Assembly (NCBI GenBank): GCA_017405085.1
Contig: JAFRBB010000036.1
Coordinates: 1-57,942 of the forward strand
Length of the DNA: 57,942 bases
Origin: Eubacteriaceae bacterium
Lineage (GTDB): Bacteria; Bacillota; Clostridia; Eubacteriales; Eubacteriaceae
Direction of reading: 5' to 3'
Under the pieces are notes generated by a model. It was not told where the DNA came from. It was given only the letters and a program-made list of their open reading frames with translations, and did no database searches. Below, piece after piece: positions 1-8,024 of this stretch (position 1 is its first letter; every line of letters starts with the position of its first letter). The position numbers and the translations under genes were made by a program.

Positions 1-51
1 TTACGAGATGCCATTATTATTGTACTCATTGTCCTTTCTGCTCTTTTTTGA
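1..51 (+). CDS. C-terminal tail of a membrane protein (partial)
   Basis: Frame +1 is open from the window edge and ends at TGA 49-51. The 16 visible residues are LRDAIIIVLIVLSALF, a hydrophobic stretch that would fit the last membrane helix of a protein starting outside the window. An inverted repeat follows at about 56-95 (GTAC..CACTTTAT / ATAAAGTG..GTAC). It lacks a T-run, so I do not call it a terminator. The family cannot be identified. A chance open frame is possible in so short a piece. Confidence 0.35.
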   Translation, partial: LRDAIIIVLIVLSALF

Positions 52-220
52 TAGAGTACATCACTTTATATAAAAAATAAAGTGCGTACATTACTTGGTT
101 TATCATTACCGGTAACTTACACACTTTATTTTACACTCTCTATTACAACGAGAAACGCAGCAAAGCATCCCTTGGCTACCGGAGTCCGATCGAGTATCGA
201 AACGAAATGCTCGCTGCATA

Positions 221-248
221 GAAAAACTCCGGCGATTTCTCGCCGGAG
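221..248 (-). terminator. Rho-independent terminator of the ChW/GDPD operon
   Basis: A perfect 9-bp stem (CTCCGGCGA / TCGCCGGAG, 4-nt loop) at 227-248 is followed on the minus strand by a T-run (222-226). It lies about 75 nt past the stop codon of the secreted phosphodiesterase gene. Confidence 0.85.
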
Positions 249-321
249 CAAAAGTCTAACATTTGGGGGTCACCTCATTTTCATACAGCGGTTTTTGTCA
301 TTTCACTACAATATTTGTTAA

Positions 322-2433
322 TTAATTCAGCGTAATATAGTCCACCTTCATATTTCTGAAGCCGGCGCATTGTTGATCGGGAACCGTCCAAACCCCGGCT
401 TTGATGCCGTTATTGTGGCAAAGGTCGATTTCCCGCTGCGTCACGCCGCTGTACTGACTGCTGACGGCGCAATTGCCCGAAATGGATTTGGCCGTCTGCA
501 CAAATTCATCATTGATGCTCATGGTCAAATACATCAGCTCAACGCCGGGATAACGGGCTTCCATCTGTCTGAGCGGTTCCGAGAAGAACGAAATCACCAC
601 CATGTTGGACGCGTTATAACCATATTCCGCAAGATTCGCTTCCAAGTTGGCGTAGGCTTCGTCGGAGATGGTTTCGGCTTTGATTTCAATCACCGGGATG
701 ATGCCTTGGGCATTACACACCGACAGATATTCCGACAGGGTCGGAATCACCAAATCCTCCGTGGCGCACTGCGCGATGTTCGCCCCTGTATCAATGTGAT
801 ACTGTCTGAGTTCGTCAAGGGTCATATCGGTGATGGCGCCGCTGCCATCGGTGGTGCGGTCGATGACCGAATCGTGCATGATCACCCATTGGTTGTCCGC
901 CGTCGGCCAGATGTCGCATTCGGCGTATTGCCATTTGTTGTTTTTAAAAGCCGCCAGGGAATTTTCCGGATACTGCGAGGAGAGGCCCCGATGCCCGATG
1001 TATTGCGTCACTTCCGACAAAGCAAGCGGTGTCGACAGCGCGCCGATGAAATGATCAACGCCGTCGGTGTCTTTCAAATAGGCGTGGGTGATGAGGTGCT
1101 GACCGTTATAATGATCGTCGCGAATGTTCAAATCCAATTGGAACGTGGTCGCGTCGACGCGGTTTGCCGTGTGCCAGACAATGTCGTCCTGTCCCGCTTC
1201 GTAAGTCCAAGTGGGAAGGATAATCTCCCGAATGTTGGCCCCTTCCGGCACCCCGATGGTGAAGCGGTATTCCGTGTTCGTTCCTTCCAACATAGCGGCG
1301 GAAATCGGCAGAGGCTCGACCTCAAACCCGTCGGATACCGCCACGTGCTCGGTGGTGCCGTCGTCTTTGCGGATGTCGCAGCTCACGCGATAGCTGCCGC
1401 TTTGGAAGCCGAAATCGGCGATGCTCGCCTCGGCGGACCAGGTGCCGTTTTGATGGGTGTCGGCGGTGTATTCGCGCTTGTCCGTCTGATCGCCGCCATC
1501 GGGAAGGACCGTATAGGTCACGGATTCAATTTGATCGGGCATGCTGGTCTCAACGGCCATTTTAAACGTGCCCGGTCCGCTCATCTCCACAAAGCTTCCG
1601 ATGGCTCTCGACGACATCGTGTTGACCGACGCCCCTTTGCTGACCAGACCGATTTGAATGGCTTCCACGCGTTTTTCCTGACCTTCGGCGCCGGCGGATT
1701 CGCCGTTTTTCACCCAATCCATCCAGCCGATATCCTGCACGTGCACGCGGTAATACAAATCATATTGACTCGCCATTTCGCCGGTGAGCCGAAGCTGAAC
1801 GGCATCGAGACGCAGCTCCTTGCCGACGGTGCCGGACATTTCACCGTTTTTGTACCACTTGCTCTCCCAGCCGATGTCCTGAATGTTGGCGCGATACTCA
1901 ATGCTGCCCTCGGCTTTGGCGTTGTCCAGCTTCACTTTGAACGCCTCCATGCGAAGGGAGCGGCCGGTGGTGCCGGCGGATTCACAATCACGGACATTGT
2001 CCATCCAACCGATATCCTGCACGTGAGCCGAGTAGACCACATGGGGAATGTCGGCTTCCGACGCAGTGGTTTTGACCGATTGATTATCGGCGTTTGTCGC
2101 GCCCGACGCATCGGTCCCGGTGTTTGAGGGTTTGGCGGCGGTGTCGTCGGACTTAGGCGCCGCGCTGTCGGTTTTGACCTGTGTGCTGCCGGCGGATCCT
2201 GCCGCCGCGCTGTCCGTTTTCGTTTCGCTTTTGCCGCCTTGCGCCGCGTTGTTCTTTTCGGATTTCGCCTTTTGGATATCCTCCGCCGTGGGCTGCCCGG
2301 GAATGTTGATGACCGTCCGGACAATGCTGCCCTTGCCGCCTTCGGCGCCCGAGCCGGCCGATTGGGCCCATGCTGTCAGGCCGAAAGCGCAAATGAATAA
2401 AATAATAACAATGGATCCGATCACTTTTTTCAT
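322..2433 (-). CDS. Secreted ChW-repeat glycerophosphodiester phosphodiesterase
   Basis: 703 aa. Residues 1-23 look like a Sec signal peptide (MKKVIGSIVIILFICAFGLTAWA). A low-complexity Ala/Ser/Thr/Lys linker (about 25-128) follows, then three clostridial hydrophobic W (ChW) repeats near 133-170, 180-216 and 228-264, each with a Q-D-I-G-W core. Two regions resembling GBS_Bsp-like beta domains occupy about 275-475. The C-terminal 223 residues are a GDPD domain with HRG at 481-483, PEN at 489-491, the E-x-D pair and the later HD. GDPD enzymes cleave glycerophosphodiesters to glycerol-3-phosphate and an alcohol; ChW repeats are thought to bind surface or extracellular ligands. The protein is probably exported and may act on lipid or teichoic acid-derived diesters (inference). 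The ATG overlaps the stop of the upstream small gene (ATGA), which suggests translational coupling. Confidence 0.88.
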   Translation of the reverse strand: MKKVIGSIVIILFICAFGLTAWAQSAGSGAEGGKGSIVRTVINIPGQPTAEDIQKAKSEKNNAAQGGKSETKTDSAAAGSAGSTQVKTDSAAPKSDDTAAKPSNTGTDASGATNADNQSVKTTASEADIPHVVYSAHVQDIGWMDNVRDCESAGTTGRSLRMEAFKVKLDNAKAEGSIEYRANIQDIGWESKWYKNGEMSGTVGKELRLDAVQLRLTGEMASQYDLYYRVHVQDIGWMDWVKNGESAGAEGQEKRVEAIQIGLVSKGASVNTMSSRAIGSFVEMSGPGTFKMAVETSMPDQIESVTYTVLPDGGDQTDKREYTADTHQNGTWSAEASIADFGFQSGSYRVSCDIRKDDGTTEHVAVSDGFEVEPLPISAAMLEGTNTEYRFTIGVPEGANIREIILPTWTYEAGQDDIVWHTANRVDATTFQLDLNIRDDHYNGQHLITHAYLKDTDGVDHFIGALSTPLALSEVTQYIGHRGLSSQYPENSLAAFKNNKWQYAECDIWPTADNQWVIMHDSVIDRTTDGSGAITDMTLDELRQYHIDTGANIAQCATEDLVIPTLSEYLSVCNAQGIIPVIEIKAETISDEAYANLEANLAEYGYNASNMVVISFFSEPLRQMEARYPGVELMYLTMSINDEFVQTAKSISGNCAVSSQYSGVTQREIDLCHNNGIKAGVWTVPDQQCAGFRNMKVDYITLN

Positions 2434-2807
2434 TGACTGTTCTCCTTTAACGCGTCATAGCTCTCCAAATACGAGGTGGGCAGGCCAACGAGGGTTTTTC
2501 GCACCCTTTGATTTTCCTCCGCCGAAAGCGTCATGGAAGCCAGCGCGGACACAGCGGCACTCAAGGCTTCGCTGTTTTTGACTTTTCCGTTCTTTTTATA
2601 ATAATCGGCGTTCTCCTCGAGGATTTTCATCTTCGCTTCCGCGTCACTGGTCTGCGCGTCGCTTGGCGCGTGAACCGAATTGCTCGGTTTGGGCGAGACG
2701 GACGGGGAAGGACCGCCGGGAGACGATCGAAACACAAAGACGCCGGCAAGGACCCCCGCGGCGATCAGCAAGACGATCGTCAAGATAATGATTGTTTTTT
2801 TTGACAT
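2430..2807 (-). CDS. Small anchored/exported protein of unknown function
   Basis: 125 aa from the ATG at 2807, which has an AAAGGA ribosome binding site 8-9 nt upstream. An earlier in-frame TTG at 2825 lacks such a site. The N-terminus (MSKKTIIILTIVLLIAAGVLAGVFVF) is one membrane helix, followed by a Pro/Ser-rich linker and a predicted helical C-terminal region rich in Ala, Glu and Lys. It is the first gene of a two-gene operon with the ChW/GDPD protein, overlapping it by 4 nt, so the two may act together at the cell surface. I recognise no family. Confidence 0.7.
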   Translation of the reverse strand: MSKKTIIILTIVLLIAAGVLAGVFVFRSSPGGPSPSVSPKPSNSVHAPSDAQTSDAEAKMKILEENADYYKKNGKVKNSEALSAAVSALASMTLSAEENQRVRKTLVGLPTSYLESYDALKENSQ

Positions 2808-2867
2808 CAAGATGATTCCTTTCAATCATTGCGGCATAAAAGATACACCGGCAATATGCTACATTTT

Positions 2868-2895
2868 ATTATAATTCATGCTTCGGGCTTTGCAA
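2868..2895 (-). promoter_or_regulatory. Promoter of the ChW/GDPD operon
   Basis: On the minus strand TTGCAA (2890-2895) and TATAAT (2868-2873) are separated by 16 bp, about 60 nt upstream of the ATG at 2807. This fits a sigma-A promoter. Confidence 0.65.
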
Positions 2896-2948
2896 GCATC
2901 TAAAAAACATCAAATGTTACAACCATGTAACCAATGATAAAAACGTAA

Positions 2949-3014
2949 ATAAAAAACCCGATATAGATTAAATATCCGTAAATTTTACGAATTTTTTAAT
3001 CTCACATCGGGTTC
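2949..3014 (-). terminator. Terminator after rpiB
   Basis: AACCCGAT (2955-2962) pairs with ATCGGGTT (3005-3013). Further complementary arms lie inside (GATTAAA / TTTAATC), giving one long hairpin, and a T-run follows on the minus strand. It begins 16 nt after the rpiB stop. Confidence 0.75.
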
Positions 3015-3029
3015 ACCCTGTCAAAATAT

Positions 3030-3488
3030 TCAGATGGTCCGGTTGTATTTTGCTTCAATGGCGGCGATTTTGTCCAGTCGGTTCTGATGACGGCCGCCTT
3101 CAAAATCTGTCGAGAAAAAGACCCGGGCGATGTCCTTGGCCAGTTCCTCGCCGATGACGCGCCCGCCCAGCACCAGCACGTTGGCGTTGTTGTGTTTTCG
3201 GGTCATCATCGCCTCGTATTCATTGGTGCACAGCGCCCCGCGAATGCCGGGGATTTTGTTGACGGCGATGCTGATGCCGATGCCGGTTCCGCAGACGCAA
3301 ATGCCGTAGTCCGCTTCGCCCGCCGCCACAGCCTCACCGACCAGTTGGCCGTAATCGGGATAATCCACCCGCTCGCCCTGACAGCCCAAATCCGCAACCT
3401 CATGGCCTTGCTCGGTCAAATAGTCTCTCAGAACATTTTTGAGCAAATAGCCGCCGTGATCCGCACCCATCACAATTTTCACCTTCAT
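3030..3488 (-). CDS. rpiB: Ribose-5-phosphate isomerase B
   Basis: 152 aa, the usual length for RpiB/LacAB isomerases. It interconverts ribose-5-phosphate and ribulose-5-phosphate in the cytosolic non-oxidative pentose phosphate pathway. Visible motifs are MGADHGG (residues 7-13), the CGTGIGISIAVNKI loop with the conserved Cys at 67, and RKHNNANVL near 98-106. The longer open frame runs upstream into the patatin gene; I chose the ATG at 3488 because MKVKIVMGADHGG matches family starts and a GGAGG lies directly before it. The patatin-like gene is 76 nt upstream on the same strand. The partner enzyme Rpe is encoded at 28.6 kb. Confidence 0.93.
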   Translation of the reverse strand: MKVKIVMGADHGGYLLKNVLRDYLTEQGHEVADLGCQGERVDYPDYGQLVGEAVAAGEADYGICVCGTGIGISIAVNKIPGIRGALCTNEYEAMMTRKHNNANVLVLGGRVIGEELAKDIARVFFSTDFEGGRHQNRLDKIAAIEAKYNRTI

Positions 3489-3564
3489 CACCTCCGGCTT
3501 TTTTTCCATTATATCACGAATCAACGCGCGCGCAAACAACGATCTCGAGGCGCCCCGGCGGCAA

Positions 3565-4434
3565 TCAAACCGCGAGGCGGTCGGCGTCTTTTGCCAAAAA
3601 AGCTTTGAGCGCCGATAGATTTTCCTCCATCTCCGCCACGCCCAAATCATAAACCGTCTGCAGCTTCCGGGGATCGTGGGACACGCGTCCGATGGGGAGG
3701 ACATCCTTCGGACGAATCACAAAAACCTTACCTTCCCGTTCCTTGCGGACCACGTCCCGCACCAACGCGTTGTATAAAATATGGCGAAACCGCATGGCCC
3801 GGGCCACAACGGGATAATCCTTAAGGAGCGCGTCAAAACCGCCCAGACCGCTTTGCCGGTCTTTGCGATAGGCCGCGGGCTGGGTCAAAATGACCACATT
3901 GCGGGTGGTGCCCTGAGCCTCGGCCCATTTGAGGGGAATGGGATCGGCAATCCCGCCGTCCAACAGCGCCATATCGTCAATCAGCACTGGACGGGACACC
4001 AAAGGCATCGACGCCGACGCTCGGAACCATTCAAGATCCTCTCCGTCGCCCAGATCGCACCGGTGATAGACCGGGCGCCCGGTTTTGGCGTCGGTGGCCA
4101 CCACATAAAAAGCCATTGGATTGGCGCGGTAGGCCGCCACATCAAAAGGATCCAAAGTCTCCGGCAATTCGTGATAGCAAAAATCCGCGCCGTACAAATC
4201 CCCGGTCTTAATCAGCGATCGGATGCTGCAATACCGCGGATCCTTGGCGAAACGCTTGTTGTAGCGCAGCGCCCTCCCGGGCTGGCGGGATTTATAATTG
4301 CACCCGAAAGCGGCGCCCGCCGACACGCCGACGGCCATGTCATAGGTGATGCCTTCTCTCATCATCACGTCGGTCACCCCGGCGGTAAACATGCCGCGCA
4401 TGGCGCCGCCTTCCATAATCAAAGCTGTTGTCAT
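3565..4434 (-). CDS. Patatin-like phospholipase family protein
   Basis: 289 aa. The patatin signatures are visible: the oxyanion loop GGAMRG (residues 9-14), the nucleophile elbow GVSAG (G-x-S-x-G) and the catalytic Asp in DGG of ALLDGGIADPIP. These enzymes are Ser-Asp dyad lipid acyl hydrolases. The protein has no signal peptide and is probably cytosolic or peripheral to the membrane. The ATG at 4434 is chosen because AAGGAG sits about 8 nt upstream; the in-frame start at 4473 lacks one. It resembles the YjjU/RssA-type bacterial group. The substrate cannot be told from sequence. Confidence 0.9.
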   Translation of the reverse strand: MTTALIMEGGAMRGMFTAGVTDVMMREGITYDMAVGVSAGAAFGCNYKSRQPGRALRYNKRFAKDPRYCSIRSLIKTGDLYGADFCYHELPETLDPFDVAAYRANPMAFYVVATDAKTGRPVYHRCDLGDGEDLEWFRASASMPLVSRPVLIDDMALLDGGIADPIPLKWAEAQGTTRNVVILTQPAAYRKDRQSGLGGFDALLKDYPVVARAMRFRHILYNALVRDVVRKEREGKVFVIRPKDVLPIGRVSHDPRKLQTVYDLGVAEMEENLSALKAFLAKDADRLAV

Positions 4435-4783
4435 CTCGTCTCCTTGTATTTTTGTATTGATCCTCTGTTTCAAAAACCTTCAATTTCATTGCCGGCGGCT
4501 GCCGCCGATCCGGGCAAAACTCATCATTTAAATACTTTATCCAAAAACCTGGGGTTTTTCAAGGTTTCCCTCGCCAAAATCCGTCGGCGTGATTGAACTT
4601 TTTAAGATACCTAACTTTCCCGCCATTCAACACGCGCGAAAAAGCACCGAATAAATCATCATTTTTTGACTTTTTGTATATTTTGTCTAAAAAATATGCT
4701 AAAATAAACGTGCATCGAATGAACACGATATGACGACGTCCCAAGCGGGACACAATCCATTCTATGATGATAAGGAGATAACC
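4435..4783. other. Intergenic region between divergent genes
   Basis: Holds the start regions of the patatin gene (minus) and the Cys-rich membrane protein (plus). A short hairpin (AAAAACC-TGG-GGTTTTT, 4543-4559) and an AT-rich stretch with TTGACT (4666) and TAAAAT (4700) are seen, but no pair has good promoter spacing. Confidence 0.5.
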
Positions 4784-5578
4784 ATGACGATGACGCCCAT
4801 GCTCAAACGGTACCTGGTCAAATTTGCCGTCCGTTTGGCCGTATTTTTCGGCACGTTTTTTATCTATCTGACCAACCACAGCAACTTTGTCAGCATCATC
4901 ACATCCCCCGTGGCCTTCGGCATCGCGCCTTACCACGTCTTTTGGGCCTGCATGATGGGGGTCATGCTACTGCACATTTTCCCGATCAAAAGCATGTCCA
5001 TGGCCATGCTCAAACGCGACGAGCCCAATTACGTCCCGCAGCCGAACTACAACACCGAAAAGCTCAAAGCCTACATGGCCGACAAAAACCGCCGCGCCCT
5101 CTATGTTCTGCTCATCTGGCTGGGCTTCAACGCCATCTGGGCGGTGCTCTATTTCACCGGCGTTATCGGCCTTGCCGAGATCATCATGCTCACGACCTTC
5201 TATTTTCTCAGTGACTACATCTGCATTTTGATCTATTGTCCTTTCGGCTACATCGTCCAAAACAACAAATGCTGCATCAACTGCCGCATCTACGACTGGG
5301 GACATTTCATGATGTTCACCCTGCTCATCCTGGTGCCCAACTTCTTCGCGCTGACGCTGTTCGCCATGGGGCTCATCGTCCTGCTGCGCTGGGAATACGC
5401 CGTGGCCAAATACCCCGAATTCATGTGGGAGGGCAGCAACCGCGTCCTTCAATGCCGCAACTGCCAGGACAAAACCTGCCAGATGAAAAAGAAAGTCACC
5501 GCAGAGCTTCCGGGATTTTTACATCCCTATCACAAATATCCCAAAATCAGAAGACGTCCCGAAAACGTCAAAGACTGA
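4784..5578 (+). CDS. Membrane protein with two cysteine clusters, unknown function
   Basis: 264 aa from the ATG at 4784, which has AAGGAGAT about 7 nt upstream. About five membrane helices are visible (roughly 14-30, 42-66, 103-128, 131-152, 173-202). One Cys group follows the fourth helix: C147, C152 (in CPFG), C163, C164 and C167. A second lies in the soluble tail: C224-x2-C227-x4-C232. The positive-inside pattern would place both on the same face, so they could jointly bind a metal or Fe-S cluster (inference). The tail ends Lys/Arg-rich. It stands alone with a terminator behind it. I do not recognise a named family. Confidence 0.8.
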   Translation: MTMTPMLKRYLVKFAVRLAVFFGTFFIYLTNHSNFVSIITSPVAFGIAPYHVFWACMMGVMLLHIFPIKSMSMAMLKRDEPNYVPQPNYNTEKLKAYMADKNRRALYVLLIWLGFNAIWAVLYFTGVIGLAEIIMLTTFYFLSDYICILIYCPFGYIVQNNKCCINCRIYDWGHFMMFTLLILVPNFFALTLFAMGLIVLLRWEYAVAKYPEFMWEGSNRVLQCRNCQDKTCQMKKKVTAELPGFLHPYHKYPKIRRRPENVKD

Positions 5579-5608
5579 CGGCATCAACGCCGCATGACGA
5601 AAGAACAA

Positions 5609-5644
5609 AACAACGGAGCGGCAAATCGTCATCCGTTGTTTTTT
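5609..5644 (+). terminator. Terminator of the Cys-rich membrane protein gene
   Basis: The stem ACAACGGA / TCCGTTGT is followed by a T-run (TTTTTT), 30 nt after the stop codon. Confidence 0.75.
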
Positions 5645-5848
5645 AGGCTTAGCCGAGCGCCAAAACGATGCGTCATCATCGGCGCGGCATCAAACGCGAA
5701 GCGCGCGAAAGGCCATCAAAGCGCGCAGATCGGAAAGCACTGACCAAAACAAGCCCGCCTTTAAAAAAAGCAAATCAAACGAAAACACAACCGAAACATC
5801 ACACCCATGGGCGATCACGCGCGCCAAAATCCGCCGGAACATCTATCT

Positions 5849-6214
5849 TTATAAAAAAGACTTGTTCTTCACGATAGGCTGACCTTCATCAAGCCACGCA
5901 ATCTCTTTTTCCACTTGCCAAAAAGTCTTGCCTTCAAAAACAGGGGCCTCCAGAAATCGCTGTTTGATTCTGTCCATATCTGTGTCTGAAATTTCGAAAA
6001 CTCTTTTCCAGGTTAAAGTCCCATCAGGTTCCAGCAAAGAATGATAATAGGTATTGTTTTCGTTTTCAGCGGCCCATTTATCGATGAAGAATGTGGTGGT
6101 ATTGGTGGTAAGGTCACTTTGTGCTTCGCACCAATAGATAAATCCGTTATAAAAAAGAGTTGCCTCTGTATACCAGCCTGTATCCAGGAACTGGTCCAAT
6201 AGCCCGTTAATCAT
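5849..6214 (-). CDS. Small acidic protein, possible immunity partner
   Basis: 121 aa, soluble, rich in Trp, Tyr, Phe, Asp and Glu, with no signal peptide and no family I recognise. Its ATG overlaps the stop of the toxin-like gene upstream by 4 nt (ATGA), the usual arrangement for a toxin followed by its immunity gene. The acidic composition fits that reading, but this is inference from position only. It is the last gene of a three-gene unit with the toxin-like and DUF4417 genes. Confidence 0.65.
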   Translation of the reverse strand: MINGLLDQFLDTGWYTEATLFYNGFIYWCEAQSDLTTNTTTFFIDKWAAENENNTYYHSLLEPDGTLTWKRVFEISDTDMDRIKQRFLEAPVFEGKTFWQVEKEIAWLDEGQPIVKNKSFL

Positions 6215-6612
6215 AATCCGTATTCCTCCAGATATTTTTTGTACTTTTTATAGATATCTGCATGTTCTGTTTCGGAAAGTCTTCCGCCCATCACCCGTTC
6301 AAGGTTTTTCTTGAAGGTATGGTAATGAAGCACATATTCATGTCGATTCCCGGTTAGTGATTGCTCCGGGTGATATGCGATCTCTATGATGGGAAATCCG
6401 GTCTCATCATAGACGCGCATTTCTCTGAATGAGCCGTCGGGGTTTTCCTTTATGTACTTACTATTGGGACTGTGAGCATAGTCGGGAAGACCATGCTGCT
6501 TTGACGTTGTGCCGGTCAATACTTTTGCATCGTAGACCATTTTGCCGTCTTTAGACTGGTATTCGTCTGTTGTCACGTGACCGTTTTTGGTCACAGCTCC
6601 GCGCGAGGACAT
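6211..6612 (-). CDS. Toxin-domain-like small protein
   Basis: 133 aa from the ATG at 6612, with AAAGGAG about 8 nt upstream; the earlier in-frame start at 6729 would overlap the DUF4417 gene deeply. The middle reads P-N-S-K-Y-x-K-E-N-x-D-G-S-x-R-E-x-R-V-Y-D-E-T-G-x-P-I-x-E-I-x-Y-H-P-E, then N-R-H-E-Y-x-L-H-Y-H. This resembles C-terminal toxin cassettes from Firmicutes polymorphic toxins and phage morphogenesis proteins (pattern DLY..R.YD..G....DIDY.HG...H.FPH.H), as I recall them. Several conserved His residues could be catalytic. It has no secretion domain, so it is either a detached cassette or acts inside the cell. Confidence 0.6.
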   Translation of the reverse strand: MSSRGAVTKNGHVTTDEYQSKDGKMVYDAKVLTGTTSKQHGLPDYAHSPNSKYIKENPDGSFREMRVYDETGFPIIEIAYHPEQSLTGNRHEYVLHYHTFKKNLERVMGGRLSETEHADIYKKYKKYLEEYGL

Positions 6613-6616
6613 TATA

Positions 6617-7324
6617 TCACACTCCTTTCGGGATGGAACCATCCCAGTTAAACAGTTTCGGTTGCCAATAATTCCGATTCTTATCCCATGTTCCGAAGGA
6701 TTCTTCATAGAGAACATAACACACATCATTGTCCATTCCCTCTATGCGGTCTCCTACGCAAATAATCCGAGTATGGGGAAAACGATTGCGCATTTCGTAA
6801 TAGCCGGTAATAAACTCAATATAGGACATGGTATTATTGGCTCCAAGCGTAGAGATAATAAATACGCCACCATCTCTCAAGCCAGAAAAGCAAACATCAT
6901 ATGTATCTGAGTTAGTCCAGCCGACTGTTGGAATGACAAGTTTTCCATGTGTTTGCATGAAGACTCCGGACCAACGGTTATCATAGGTCGCATCAAGAAT
7001 GCTCTTGAAATCCATCTTCGAATCCATGCTAAAGTCAAAAGAGGATACGGCATAATAAGGTGCGGCACGAGCAAGGAACTTCATTGGATCGTTATAAGCA
7101 CGACGTAATACGTCATCATAGCAGAATGCGTGAACGATTTTCTTGTTGGCGTTTTTGTCTTTTCTGTTTAAGTTCTTCATGTTGATAAGCCATAAACCAT
7201 TATTCATTGCTGAAATGTCGATTGGCTGTGGTTCGATAACTGGGATTCCGAACGGATCCCGCTCAACATATTCCGGCAGTGGCCTCATAAGGCGCAGATA
7301 TTGTTTGTAATCATATGTCGGCAT
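6617..7324 (-). CDS. DUF4417 family protein
   Basis: 235 aa with an excellent ribosome binding site (AAGGAGGTGCTTT-ATG). It shows the DUF4417 pattern as I know it: an F-C-Y-D-D-V segment (about 68-72), a SSFDFSMD stretch, GVFMQTHGKLVIPTVGW, YDVCFSGLRDGGVFIISTLG and a late region ending in CVGDRI. The family is common in phages and mobile elements and has no established biochemical role. It is the first gene of a tight unit: its stop is 4 nt before the toxin-like ATG. Base composition is more AT-rich than the flanking core genes. Confidence 0.8.
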   Translation of the reverse strand: MPTYDYKQYLRLMRPLPEYVERDPFGIPVIEPQPIDISAMNNGLWLINMKNLNRKDKNANKKIVHAFCYDDVLRRAYNDPMKFLARAAPYYAVSSFDFSMDSKMDFKSILDATYDNRWSGVFMQTHGKLVIPTVGWTNSDTYDVCFSGLRDGGVFIISTLGANNTMSYIEFITGYYEMRNRFPHTRIICVGDRIEGMDNDVCYVLYEESFGTWDKNRNYWQPKLFNWDGSIPKGV

Positions 7325-7404
7325 AAAGCACCTCCTTGTTTTCTGGTAAGCTTACTGGCTTACATTTGTTTAAAAATATATAGCGGTTTCTCCGCCATAA
7401 GTTA

Positions 7405-8004
7405 TTATAAAAACGATAGTTGTCTGTATTCATCATCTGTTACAGGTAGCATTATTATTTTTAGATCATATAAACGAAGATAAGCCGCTTGCTCCGACAC
7501 ATTAAACACTTGAGTTAACTTCTTGATTGCAGGATATGCTTCTAAAGGGGAGGTGAAGGTCTTATTTGAATCCATTATATTTTTAACAGCAGTCTCAGGC
7601 ATCAGAATAGCAGCGGAAAATTTATCAGCCTGCCATTCCATCCATTTTTGTTCATCCCAGTTTTTTGTGATTGAGCCATGATAATTGGTATTGATTTCTC
7701 TACATTGAATATATTGATCACACAAATTAAACATTGTTAACTGATTAGGATCGTAATCATGATAGTCCCTATGGAAAATCCAGTGTCCAACTTCGTGCCC
7801 CAAAGTAAAACGATATCGATGTTCTTGATGATCTTTTAACAAATTTGGATCTATGATAACTGTTCCGTGGTCTGCGTGGATATAATCTGCTTCTCCTAAT
7901 TCCGGAGAATAATCAATGACATATTGCTCTGCAATATCGTTTATTTCTTTGCCACTCAAGATAGGTACTTTTTGTGAATTCTTTCTGTCATGAGGTTTAT
8001 ACAT
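7405..8004 (-). CDS. ImmA/IrrE family metallo-endopeptidase
   Basis: About 199 aa. The zinc motif HEVGH (H-E-x-x-H) lies near residue 70 in FTLGHEVGHWIFH, with a downstream acidic helix (EWQADKFSAAILMP) that supplies the third ligand in this family. ImmA-type peptidases cleave XRE repressors to switch on mobile elements or stress genes. The frame opens with TTG directly before the ATG; I take the ATG, with AAGGAAAG upstream. The gene just before it on the same strand is a disrupted XRE regulator, the expected substrate. The C-terminal region (about 150-200) has no motif I recognise. Confidence 0.88.
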   Translation of the reverse strand: MYKPHDRKNSQKVPILSGKEINDIAEQYVIDYSPELGEADYIHADHGTVIIDPNLLKDHQEHRYRFTLGHEVGHWIFHRDYHDYDPNQLTMFNLCDQYIQCREINTNYHGSITKNWDEQKWMEWQADKFSAAILMPETAVKNIMDSNKTFTSPLEAYPAIKKLTQVFNVSEQAAYLRLYDLKIIMLPVTDDEYRQLSFL

Positions 8005-8024
8005 CAATCAAGCTTTCCTTCGTT

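Noticed and set aside
82-321. 79-codon frame near the left edge
   Set aside because: It runs through the terminator hairpin of the minus-strand operon, starts at GTG without a ribosome binding site and looks like no protein family.
370-2127. 585-codon plus-strand open frame opposite the ChW/GDPD gene
   Set aside because: It is the antisense shadow of a GC-rich gene with clear domains; it has no ribosome binding site and no recognisable protein features.
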